This document shows, in pieces, positions 16,652 to 23,243 of a DNA stretch of 33,824 bases. Both the position numbers and the translations under genes were made by a program. Origin of the DNA: Polyangiaceae bacterium (GTDB lineage: Bacteria > Myxococcota_A > Polyangia > Polyangiales > Polyangiaceae). Location of the stretch: positions 1 through 33,824 of the forward strand of contig JABFXY010000090.1 in the NCBI GenBank assembly GCA_013361525.1, read 5' to 3'. Each line of letters starts with the position of its first letter. Position 1 is the stretch's first letter. Under the pieces are notes generated by a model that was not told the DNA's origin, made no database searches, and saw only the letters and a list, made by a program, of their open reading frames with translations.

Positions 16652-18280
16652 ATGGCCGACGCGCTCAATCTCGACACGGTGGACGCTCTCCAAGTAAGGA
16701 TTGAAGAGCTCGAACGAGAAAACGCCCGTTTGCGTGCGGGTGTGTTTACGCCCAGCAGCCCGCAGGTGGTGCGCGCACCATTGGAGGTCCAACCAATCTT
16801 CGATCGCGCAACGGAAGCCCTGCGATCGTACTTCCAGCGCCTCCACATCGACCCCGCCAAGGCCATGATCGGCGTGGACGACGAGCGTTACGTGCTCGTC
16901 CGGGCATCGGCCTTTTCGATGGACTTTCTAGATACCGTGGTCCAGCTCTACGCCGACCGGGGGGAGCGGGAGGCCATGGCGATCGGCCGCGGCTTCTTGT
17001 TCGACATCGCGCACACGATCGGGCTCAACGATGCCCGGCGGCTGCACGCCAAGTTCGGCAGCTGCGACCCGCTCGAGCGCCTCTCCGGCGGGCCTGTCCA
17101 TTTTGCTTATACGGGGTGGGGCCTCGTCGACATCCGGCCGGAGAGCCGTCCGACACCCGACGACGAGTATTGCCTCGTTTACGAGCACACCTATTCCTTC
17201 GAGGCGTCGAGCTTCCTGCGCGCCGGTCGCACGTCCGATGGTCCCATTTGCAGTCTCCAAGCAGGATATTCGTCGGGGTGGTGTGAGGCGAGCTTCGGCC
17301 TCGAGCTCACCGCCGTCGAGGTGGAGTGCAGGGCGCGCGGCGACGCCGCATGCATGTTCGTGATGGCGCCGCCGCATCGCGTCGCCGAGCGCGTGCGTGA
17401 GCATTTCAACGTCGATCTCGGGGTATTGCGCGAAAAGGGCTTTGATGTTCCGACGTATTTCGAGCGCAAACGCGCCGAAGAGGAACTTCGCGCATCGCTG
17501 AAAAAGCTCAAAGAGACGCAAGAAGAGCTGATTCGGAAAGAGCGCCTAGCGACGGTCGGCCTGCTCGTCTCGGGCGTCGCACACGAGGTCAATACGCCGC
17601 TCGGCGTCGCCGTGACCGCCCTGAGTGTCGTGACCGACGAGCTGCGGACGCTCGGCGAGCGCTTCGAAAACAGCTCGCTGACGAAGAAAGAGCTCCGCCA
17701 TTTCCTCACGCGCGCGACGCAGGCGAGCGCGATGGTCAGCGCCAACCTCGAGCGCGCCGCCACCCAGGTAACCAATTTCAAGCGCGTCTCGATCGACCAA
17801 GTCACCGAAGAGCATCGCGAGGTCGATGTCGGCGAGCAGATTCGGCAGACCGTTGCCAGCCTCAAGCCGGTCATTCGCCAAGGTGGGCTTCAAGTTGCGC
17901 TGTCGACCGAGGGCGATCTCGTCACTCAAACGCACCCGGGTGCGATCACACAGATCATTACCAACTTCGTTACCAACAGCATCGCCCACGGAAGACCGCG
18001 CGATCAAAGCGGGGTGGTCAAAGTCACCATCGGCACGCGCCGCACGAGCCGCGGAACGGTGCTCGTTACCTATGCCGACGACGGCCAAGGGATGACGCCC
18101 GAGGTACGAGCCCAGGCATTTCAGCCGTTTTTCACGACAGCGCGCGGCGGGGGAGGGACGGGCCTCGGCCTCCACATCGTTCACTCGCTGGTGAACGACG
18201 TCCTGCGCGGCACGATCAAGCTCCACACCGAGGCGGGGTCCGGGGTTCGCTTCGAGATCGAGATCGGCACCCCCGGCTGA
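16652..18280 (+). CDS. Soluble histidine kinase with XylR_N/V4R sensor
   Basis: A 542-residue kinase without membrane segments. A short N-terminal coiled coil (about 10-30) precedes a region (about 45-150) resembling the XylR N-terminal activator domain. A V4R domain follows (about 155-245) with its signature 'VEVECRARGDAACMFVMAPP' and cysteines at 174, 200, 211, 226 and 234. These domains bind small hydrophobic or aromatic molecules in XylR/DmpR activators. A linker coiled coil (about 270-300) leads to the dimerisation box SGVAHEVNTPL with phospho-acceptor His311, then the HATPase domain with DDGQGM and GGGGTGLGLHI. It is probably a cytoplasmic chemical sensor that phosphorylates the divergent NtrC-class regulator. 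In the XylR family the sensor is fused to the AAA+ protein; here it is on the kinase. Confidence 0.93.
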   Translation: MADALNLDTVDALQVRIEELERENARLRAGVFTPSSPQVVRAPLEVQPIFDRATEALRSYFQRLHIDPAKAMIGVDDERYVLVRASAFSMDFLDTVVQLYADRGEREAMAIGRGFLFDIAHTIGLNDARRLHAKFGSCDPLERLSGGPVHFAYTGWGLVDIRPESRPTPDDEYCLVYEHTYSFEASSFLRAGRTSDGPICSLQAGYSSGWCEASFGLELTAVEVECRARGDAACMFVMAPPHRVAERVREHFNVDLGVLREKGFDVPTYFERKRAEEELRASLKKLKETQEELIRKERLATVGLLVSGVAHEVNTPLGVAVTALSVVTDELRTLGERFENSSLTKKELRHFLTRATQASAMVSANLERAATQVTNFKRVSIDQVTEEHREVDVGEQIRQTVASLKPVIRQGGLQVALSTEGDLVTQTHPGAITQIITNFVTNSIAHGRPRDQSGVVKVTIGTRRTSRGTVLVTYADDGQGMTPEVRAQAFQPFFTTARGGGGTGLGLHIVHSLVNDVLRGTIKLHTEAGSGVRFEIEIGTPG

Positions 18281-18471
18281 CGCGGTCTTTCGCGAGCGCT
18301 ACGAGCTCTCGGGACCCTGCGACGAAACTTTGAGACTCTCGCGAAAGTTTGGGTCTCTGTGGGGCTTCGAGCCGCGAAGAGTCGCCAAAATCGCGAAAAA
18401 TCGGCTCGGCATCGTCATTGCTTTGGGCTCCACCACGCGACGCCAACCCGTCGCTCGGAGGAGCCTCGAAC
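18281..18471. other. Non-coding gap before the pentapeptide operon
   Basis: This 191-base gap holds the inverted repeat at 18287-18347 and the leader of the pentapeptide-repeat gene. It is relatively A/T-rich around 18390-18420, which could mark a promoter, but no clear -35/-10 pair can be assigned. Confidence 0.4.
18287..18347. promoter_or_regulatory. 10-bp perfect inverted repeat between kinase and pentapeptide gene
   Basis: CTTTCGCGAG (18287-18296) pairs perfectly with CTCGCGAAAG (18338-18347), 41 bases apart. It starts 6 bases after the kinase stop and is 124 bases before the pentapeptide-repeat gene. A third TCGCGAAA copy lies near 18390. Two looser direct repeats (CGAAACTTTG at 18323, CGAAAGTTTG at 18342) overlap it. 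It may be an operator or a weak transcription stop; neither is shown. Confidence 0.35.
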
Positions 18472-18915
18472 ATGATCGGAACCAAGTTGCTTTTCATCGC
18501 CGCCACCGCGCTCATGGGCAATGTTGCCGAGCCGTCGGACGGCCTGATCGAGAACGGCCTCAGCTTGAACGGCATCGCCATGAACGGCATCAACTTCAAC
18601 GGCGCCGAGCTCAACGGCCTGAGCCTGAACGGAACGAAACTCAACGGTGTCGAGCTCAACGGCCTGAGCCTCAACGGCCCGGTGATCCAGGGCCTGAGCC
18701 TCAACGGCCCGGTGATCCAGGGCCTGAGCCTCAACGGTCCAGTGATCCAAGGCCTCAGCCTCAACGGTCCGCTCATCCAAGGCCTGAGCCTCAACGGTCC
18801 GGTGATTCAGGGCCTCAGCTTGAACGGCTCGTCGCTCCAAGACGCGGCGCCCGGTCCGTCGAAGCCGCAAGAGGCGACGGCTCGCGTCGTCGGTATCATC
18901 CTCGATCCCTCCTGA
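18472..18915 (+). CDS. Pentapeptide-repeat protein (xxLNG type)
   Basis: A 147-residue protein made mostly of five-residue repeats. The ATG at 18472 has a strong GGAGGAG site just upstream. A short hydrophobic N-terminus (about 1-18, IGTKLLFIAATALM) may be a signal peptide. From about residue 25 there are some 19-20 pentads of form x-x-(L/F/M/I)-(N/Q)-G, such as INFNG, AELNG, LSLNG and TKLNG. The later part alternates LSLNG with PVIQG in a 10-residue period. Pentapeptide repeats fold as a four-sided right-handed beta-helix, so about five coils are expected. The tail (about 125-147) is not repetitive. The ADYC lipoprotein follows 12 bases later, so the two are probably one operon and may act together at the cell surface (inference). 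Confidence 0.85.
   Translation: MIGTKLLFIAATALMGNVAEPSDGLIENGLSLNGIAMNGINFNGAELNGLSLNGTKLNGVELNGLSLNGPVIQGLSLNGPVIQGLSLNGPVIQGLSLNGPLIQGLSLNGPVIQGLSLNGSSLQDAAPGPSKPQEATARVVGIILDPS
18661..18840 (+). repeat. Six tandem 30-bp repeats inside the pentapeptide gene
   Basis: Six consecutive 30-base units start at 18661, 18691, 18721, 18751, 18781 and 18811, each encoding GLSLNG plus four residues (PVIQ four times, PLIQ once, SSLQ last). The first two copies are identical in DNA; the later ones differ mostly at silent third positions. The near-identity of neighbours suggests recent expansion by slippage or recombination and makes the unit number likely to vary between strains. Confidence 0.95.
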
Positions 18916-18927
18916 TAGGTGATGATC

Positions 18928-19797
18928 ATGCGCTCGCACGTCGTCCGTCTTCTCAGTCTGGTCGTAGTCGTCGCGAGCGCGTGCGAGCCTTCCGCTGGCT
19001 CGCCTTCCTCCGAGGTCGAGGGCGAGCACGAGCACGAGGCGGCCTCGTCCGCCGCTGCCGACAACGAGGTGCTGCCGATCGTCGTGGAAGGGACGCGCCT
19101 CGTCGTCCGCAAAACAGACGGCACCATTGCGACGGAGACCGAGATCCTCGGCGCGAAGCTCGTCGTCAGCGTCGACGGACGAGCCCCTCAGCTCGTTCGC
19201 GTCGATTCGATCGAGGAAGATACGAAATCGGACGACGGCGAAATCCTTCTCTACGAGCTGTCGAGCCAGGATGCGACGGGACAATGGGTCAACGTCTGTC
19301 CGGCGGATCCGGACGGTCTGCAGCGCGGCTTTCTTCTCTCCGGGACGTGGACGAAGACCGGCGAGCATTTGAGAGACGACGCCAATATCGAGCTTTCGTG
19401 TACGAGCGGAGCCGTCGGCAAATGTTTGCGAATGGGCTATCGGCCTTGGGAGAATGACACGCAGTTTGCGCGGCATCAGGCCTGCACACGCATGTTGCGA
19501 GCCGACTATTGCGGTAATGGCGCCAGCTATACGAAAAATGGCACGCTCATCAACGTCTTTGACCCCGCCGGCATTCAAAAGGCCGAGCCGACGGAGGACC
19601 TGCGATTCGAGGCGGCGTGGGGGCCGGACGGTGCCGTCTGCTTGCACCATCCGCGAATCCCCGAAAACGGCTCCCTCGAAGACATCGTCCGCGCCTGCCC
19701 CGAGCGCCTCACCGGCCGAACGGGGGATGCTTGTACCGCCGAGGCCGCGCTCGCCGACCCCAAAGCATTGGTGTTGAACGAATCACGGATGCGTTGA
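18928..19797 (+). CDS. ADYC domain lipoprotein
   Basis: A 289-residue predicted lipoprotein. The signal peptide ends at ASAC (Cys19), followed by a His/Glu-rich linker (about 20-45). The C-terminal half matches the ADYC domain family: 'KCLRMGYRPWEND', then 'CTRMLRADYCGNG' with the naming tetrad ADYC at 192-195, then 'SYTKNGTLINVFDPAG' and conserved cysteines beyond. The family is known mostly from Myxococcota and related bacteria and has no established function. The ATG at 18928 is preferred (AGGTG 6 bases upstream); in-frame ATG 18922 and GTG 18919 are possible. It follows the pentapeptide-repeat gene by 12 bases, a pairing that looks functional. It should be displayed on the periplasmic or outer face. 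Confidence 0.88.
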   Translation: MRSHVVRLLSLVVVVASACEPSAGSPSSEVEGEHEHEAASSAAADNEVLPIVVEGTRLVVRKTDGTIATETEILGAKLVVSVDGRAPQLVRVDSIEEDTKSDDGEILLYELSSQDATGQWVNVCPADPDGLQRGFLLSGTWTKTGEHLRDDANIELSCTSGAVGKCLRMGYRPWENDTQFARHQACTRMLRADYCGNGASYTKNGTLINVFDPAGIQKAEPTEDLRFEAAWGPDGAVCLHHPRIPENGSLEDIVRACPERLTGRTGDACTAEAALADPKALVLNESRMR

Positions 19798-20014
19798 CCG
19801 ATGGTGCCGCACCACGGCGAACGATCCATAACGGCAGAAGCTCCCCAATCACGGCGCGAACGGCGATGTTCGGGCCATGAAAACCCAATACGACGTCGGC
19901 GATTGCGGCCTTCTCTCGAGCGACGCAGCAGGCGGAGCGAGCACGCCCGGGCACGTCGAAGACGAGAGAACTCTATCAACGCGTGATGCCTTCGCGCAAG
20001 GCCTGGAACCTCGG

Positions 20015-20506
20015 GTGTACCTGGTGATCGGTCCCGTCGGCGCTGGTAAGTCGACCTTCGCCCTCGGGCTCGCGAAAACCCACCGAGCGGTTCGCCTGAC
20101 GCTCGACGACTGGATGACGACGCTCTTCGCCAAGGATCGCCCGGGCTCGGACGTGACCTCCTGGTACATCGAGCGGGCCGACCGCGCCGTCGATCAGATC
20201 TGGAAGGTCGCGGCCGCGATTCTCGAGGTCGGGATCGATGTCGTCCTCGAGATTGGCCTCATCCGCCGCGATGACCGAGAACGGTTTTATCGGCGTGTCG
20301 ACGCGGCTTCGATCGCATTGACCGTCTTCGTGCTCGACGCGGACCGCGCCACGCGACGCCGGCGCGTCGAAGAGCGCAACGATGCGCGCGGGGCGACATT
20401 TTCGATGCACGTGCCGCCGGCGATCTTCGAGCTCGCGAGCGACCTTTGGGAAGCGCCCGACGACGCGGAGCGCGAGGCTCGCGATATGCGGTTCATTCGG
20501 GTGTGA
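20015..20506 (+). CDS. P-loop kinase of the AAA_33 / COG0645 type
   Basis: A predicted ATP-dependent small-molecule kinase of about 163 residues. It opens with a Walker A strand-loop, VYLVIGPVGAGKST, exactly where this family usually starts. 'LTLDDWM' carries the second-strand Asp pair, and a late 'VFVLDADRATRRRRVEERN' is the Arg-rich lid segment. The C-terminus has the family's 'FELASDLWEAPDDAE' pattern. The substrate is unknown; relatives include chloramphenicol phosphotransferase-like and zeta-toxin-like kinases. An ATG at 19877 would add 46 residues, but those codons have about 63% G/C in the third position against about 85% downstream and include rare codons, so I prefer the GTG at 20015. 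No antitoxin-like partner is adjacent. Confidence 0.75.
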   Translation: MYLVIGPVGAGKSTFALGLAKTHRAVRLTLDDWMTTLFAKDRPGSDVTSWYIERADRAVDQIWKVAAAILEVGIDVVLEIGLIRRDDRERFYRRVDAASIALTVFVLDADRATRRRRVEERNDARGATFSMHVPPAIFELASDLWEAPDDAEREARDMRFIRV

Positions 20507-20692
20507 CGGAGCATCCGCACGCTCTCGGGACGTGGCGCTCGCGTGCATCCTCTTCGCGCCGAGCCACGCTGGATTCAGGCGAGCTCCACGCCGAGAGGCT
20601 CCGCGACAGCCGTGTCAGAGCTGCCCACAGCAGCAACCCTTCTCCCGGGGCGCATCGCGCTGGCGCGGACCTTGCGAACTCGCAATGGAGCC

Positions 20693-21217
20693 ATGAAAGC
20701 CAGCTTCGCTTATCTTGCCGCGACGATGCTCACGCTGGTCACGTCCTCCGCCGCCGCGGAGGACGCGCCTCCCGCGGGCTCCGCCGTGCCTCCCAACGAT
20801 GAAAGGTATGCGCAGAGCGCGTCCGACTCCGAACCTGCACCGCTGATCGAAGAGTCGATCCTGCCAATCGCGGAGCCAATGCCCTGGCTCCTTCCGCCGA
20901 TCGTCGTGCCGCCGCCGATCAAAAAGCCTAAACGTGTTCGCAACTTGCCATTGACGATCGTCGGCTCGGTGCTCGGCGGGGTCGGCGCAATGTCGGTCGG
21001 CCTCGGGGCGGCCTTGTTCACGCGCGAAGTGACGATCATCCCTCGGGTCGTGGGCTTCGGGATGATGATCGACGGCGGCGTCCAGTTGCTAGCGGCTATT
21101 CCGCTGCTCGCCGTGGGAGCACGGCCTCCGAGCAACGGCGACACCGAACGGCTGGCGCCGACGGCGTACAGCGTTCAGCTCGGCGGGAACGGCGCGACGT
21201 TTTCCCTAGCGTTCTGA
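20693..21217 (+). CDS. Small exported membrane protein, unknown function
   Basis: A 174-residue protein. The ATG at 20693 has GGAG 7 bases upstream and gives a signal peptide (about 1-22, ending SSAAAED). A proline-rich acidic stretch follows (about 25-75, with PPIVVPPPIKKPKR), then two hydrophobic segments: 'LTIVGSVLGGVGAMSVGLGAAL' and 'VGFGMMIDGGVQLLAAIPLLAVG'. The C-terminus 'GGNGATFSLAF' looks like a closing beta-strand. This layout (signal peptide, charged Pro/Ala linker, paired Gly-rich membrane helices, beta tail) recurs in the gene at 32885. I know no named family. A gap of 186 bases upstream holds no other gene. Confidence 0.72.
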   Translation: MKASFAYLAATMLTLVTSSAAAEDAPPAGSAVPPNDERYAQSASDSEPAPLIEESILPIAEPMPWLLPPIVVPPPIKKPKRVRNLPLTIVGSVLGGVGAMSVGLGAALFTREVTIIPRVVGFGMMIDGGVQLLAAIPLLAVGARPPSNGDTERLAPTAYSVQLGGNGATFSLAF

Positions 21218-21221
21218 TAGG

Positions 21222-21371
21222 TCAAACGACGCAGTAAATCGACGGGCCCTCGAACGCGCCTGTGTCGGCTGCGCCGCCTCCGCCGCTGCCACCTGCGGCG
21301 CCGTCATCGTTCGAGTCGTCGCCGCATCCAAAAAGAAAGAGCCCAACGATAAGAATGGAGGTTGCCTTCAC
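21222..21371 (-). CDS. 49-residue lipoprotein
   Basis: A very short gene on the minus strand: GTG start at 21371, stop at 21222, 49 residues. It reads as a signal peptide with lipobox LFGC (Cys16) directly followed by an acidic then Gly/Ala-rich tail (GCGDDSNDDGAAGGSGGGG) and a conserved-looking end, FEGPSIYCVV. The clear lipobox in a sensible reading frame supports it. There is no strong ribosome site, and the start could differ. It converges on the exported protein at 20693, with only 4 bases between stops. Small Gly-rich lipoproteins of this kind are common and mostly uncharacterised. Confidence 0.5.
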   Translation of the reverse strand: MKATSILIVGLFLFGCGDDSNDDGAAGGSGGGGAADTGAFEGPSIYCVV

Positions 21372-21460
21372 GCCGGGACGCTAGCGCCCGAAACCGCCAC
21401 CATCCACACGTAGCCACGATCTCAGCAAATGGGGAAATGAAGTTGTTGTGGAGAGACGGT

Positions 21461-21964
21461 TCATTCGTCCATAGCGCCACGGGGAAATGCGCCGAACAGC
21501 CTCTCCACCACACCGCCGATGAGGGGGATTCGATATGGCTCGCCGCGCGAGGATCGGATGGCGCCGACGATTGCGACGATCATGAATGGCAAGTGGACTG
21601 CGAATGGCAACATCATCGAAATCGGCAAGTAGGCCTGAAACGTCGGGGGCAGGTACGGGCCCTCGGCTCCCCACATCGGGTCGATCCAGAGCAGGGACGC
21701 GAGCGCGGGGGCGACGTAGCTCAACAAGCAGACGAAAGCTTGCAAGGTGGCAGCCTGTGCGGCCGCCGCCCGCGCGAACGGCTCGCGCTTGGTCGTGAGG
21801 TAGAGCGCGAACGGCAAGGCGAAGGGCAGAAGGACCGCCCCCAGGTGCGCAAGAACGGCAAGGACCCGCGGGTCGTGGAGACGAATGGGACTCGTCGCAT
21901 CGTGCGGGCGGTCTTCGTGCGGGCGGTCTTCGTGCGGGCGGTCTTCGTGCGGGAACGTTTGCAT
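21461..21964 (-). CDS. DUF4870 family membrane protein
   Basis: A 167-residue integral membrane protein. The core fits DUF4870: 'VLAHLGAVLLPFALPFALYLTTKREPFARAAAAQAATLQ', a first helix ending in charged residues before a 'QAA..Q' stretch, then two more hydrophobic segments ('FVCLLSYVAPALASLLW' and 'MLPFAVHLPFMIVAIVGAI'). Members sit in the inner membrane; the function is unknown. The N-terminus before the first helix holds three perfect copies of PHEDR encoded by a 15-bp tandem repeat. The ATG at 21964 is chosen because a longer frame to 22069 runs through the AACCGGTT sites. The upstream gap to cinA (21965-22140) contains those sites and probably its promoter. Confidence 0.8.
   Translation of the reverse strand: MQTFPHEDRPHEDRPHEDRPHDATSPIRLHDPRVLAVLAHLGAVLLPFALPFALYLTTKREPFARAAAAQAATLQAFVCLLSYVAPALASLLWIDPMWGAEGPYLPPTFQAYLPISMMLPFAVHLPFMIVAIVGAIRSSRGEPYRIPLIGGVVERLFGAFPRGAMDE
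21901..21953 (-). repeat. 15-bp tandem repeat encoding PHEDR units
   Basis: Three identical 15-base units (21901-21915, 21916-21930, 21931-21945; plus strand CGTGCGGGCGGTCTT) and an 8-base partial copy (21946-21953). On the minus strand they encode consecutive PHEDR-type pentads in the cytoplasmic tail of the DUF4870 protein. The length keeps the frame, so unit number could change without breaking the gene. Confidence 0.92.
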
Positions 21965-22028
21965 GCCGAAGAAGTCGGCCGCGCGCGCTGCTCGTTGACA
22001 CTCCTTCTTTGACGACCGCTTGCAAGTT

Positions 22029-22075
22029 GCAACCGGTTCTTCTGTTGGAAAACCGGTTGTGTTTTGCAACCGGTG
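22029..22075. promoter_or_regulatory. Cluster of three AACCGGTT-type palindromes
   Basis: AACCGGTT occurs at 22031-22038 and 22051-22058, with a near copy AACCGGTG at 22068-22075. Two are preceded by TTGC (TTGCAACCGG), and the middle one carries the mirrored GGTTGTG. Start-to-start spacing is 20 and 17 bases, about two helical turns or slightly less. The cluster is 67-111 bases upstream of the DUF4870 start (21964) and downstream of cinA, so it most likely controls the DUF4870 gene as a multi-site operator. No regulator is adjacent. Confidence 0.5.
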
Positions 22076-22140
22076 TCGAGCTCGAAGACAGTCCTCGCCT
22101 CGTCGGACGCGACGCGGGGATGCCGAGCTACCGAGCTGCT

Positions 22141-22956
22141 TCAGCCCGGGGCGTCGGCAACGATGGCGTCCGCCGGGAGGCTCTCGACGAAGGCGCGGGC
22201 GGCCGCTTCACATGCTTCGCGATCTCGTCCGTCGAAGGTGAGCTTCGTGCGCACGACCGGGTCGGTCCAACGCGGGTACGAGCCGACGTCGACATCGGGA
22301 TAGCGGTCGACGACGCGATCGAGGAACGGCTTCAAGTTGCCTTCGTCGAGCGTCGAAAAGACGCTGAGGCTCTCGAATGGAGTCTCCGGGACGATGATTT
22401 GCTCGAGCAGCCCCATCTTGATGGTGAACACCTCGGGGACACCGGGAAGGATCCAGACGTTCTTCATCACGATGGCAGGCCACGGGATGGTCTCGCTCGT
22501 GACGAGCCGCGCGCCTTTGGGGACACGCGCCATCAAAAGATGTCCGTCCTTCAATCGATCGCCGTAGGCCGCGCGAATCTTTGCTTCGAGCTCCTCGCTG
22601 GTTTTGACCTTCACGCCGAAGGCTTTGGCGACGCCCTCGATCGTGAGGTCGTCGTGCGTCGGTCCGATGCCGCCGCTCGTGAAGACCCACGTGTGGGCTT
22701 TGGCAGCGGCGCGCACCTCGCGGACGATGACGTCGAGCTCGTCCGGAATGGTGACGGCCTTCTTGAATTGCACGCCGAGGCGGCGCAGCACGCGCGCGAG
22801 CACGACGAGGTTTTGGTCGGCGATCTTTCCGGAGAGGAGCTCGTTGCCGATGATGACGGCCGCGGCCGTCGGCGTCTCGCGTTTGGCGCGACGTTTGGGT
22901 GCCGCGCCTTTGTCCTTCCGCTTCTCGCCGGCGGACGACGATCGTTTGCCGCTCAT
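22141..22956 (-). CDS. CinA-type MoaB/MogA-domain protein
   Basis: A 271-residue protein corresponding to the N-terminal (COG1058) half of CinA. The molybdopterin-binding-like fold begins with 'AVIIGNELLSGKIADQN', followed by 'TSGGIGPTHDDLTIEGVAKAF' and 'ILPGVPEVF', all classic motifs. The C-terminal nicotinamide-nucleotide amidase domain of full CinA is absent. A basic N-terminal extension (about 1-28, Lys/Arg-rich) precedes the domain. Related N-terminal domains act as ADP-ribose pyrophosphatases, so a role in nucleotide cleanup is plausible. The ATG overlaps the xseB stop (ATGA, 22953-22956), so it is translationally coupled as the last gene of the HEAT-xseB-cinA operon. Confidence 0.9.
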   Translation of the reverse strand: MSGKRSSSAGEKRKDKGAAPKRRAKRETPTAAAVIIGNELLSGKIADQNLVVLARVLRRLGVQFKKAVTIPDELDVIVREVRAAAKAHTWVFTSGGIGPTHDDLTIEGVAKAFGVKVKTSEELEAKIRAAYGDRLKDGHLLMARVPKGARLVTSETIPWPAIVMKNVWILPGVPEVFTIKMGLLEQIIVPETPFESLSVFSTLDEGNLKPFLDRVVDRYPDVDVGSYPRWTDPVVRTKLTFDGRDREACEAAARAFVESLPADAIVADAPG

Positions 22957-23243
22957 CGCGCGCCCTGCGGCTTCGAGCTCGCGGGCGCCGCGCCTGCGAG
23001 CTCCTTCGTCACGGGCCGGCCCTGCGCGTCGAAACCGAGAAGCTCTTCGACGCGTCGCTCGGCGCGTTCGATCTGCGCCTGCGCGCGACGCGCGAGGGCG
23101 ACGCCTTCTTCGAAGAGCGCGAGGGAGCGCTCGAGCGGGAGATCGCCGTGCTCGAGCTCCTCTACGATGCGCCCGAGCCGTTCGGTGCTCGCCTCGAAGC
23201 TCTCGTCGTTGTCGCTCGGTCGCTCTGCGGGTGATGCGGTCAT
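22953..23243 (-). CDS. xseB: Exodeoxyribonuclease VII small subunit
   Basis: A 96-residue protein. The central helical segment 'FEASTERLGRIVEELEHGDLPLERSLALFEEGVALARRAQ' matches XseB closely (E. coli XseB is about 80 residues); about 20 residues extend the C-terminus. XseB binds XseA to form the single-strand exonuclease VII, which acts in mismatch repair and DNA damage repair. No xseA is present in the window, so the large subunit must be elsewhere. Its ATG overlaps the stop of the HEAT-repeat gene (23240-23243), and its stop overlaps the cinA start. A longer open frame reaching 24293 is only read-through in a shadow frame. Confidence 0.93.
   Translation of the reverse strand: MTASPAERPSDNDESFEASTERLGRIVEELEHGDLPLERSLALFEEGVALARRAQAQIERAERRVEELLGFDAQGRPVTKELAGAAPASSKPQGAR

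Noticed and set aside
18661..18840. Possible CRISPR array
   Set aside because: The repeats are direct, with no spacers between them, and code in frame for a pentapeptide-type protein.
18415..19650. 411-codon minus-strand frame over the pentapeptide and ADYC genes
   Set aside because: It reads the repeat DNA backwards and shows no domain, while both plus-strand genes have ribosome sites and family motifs.
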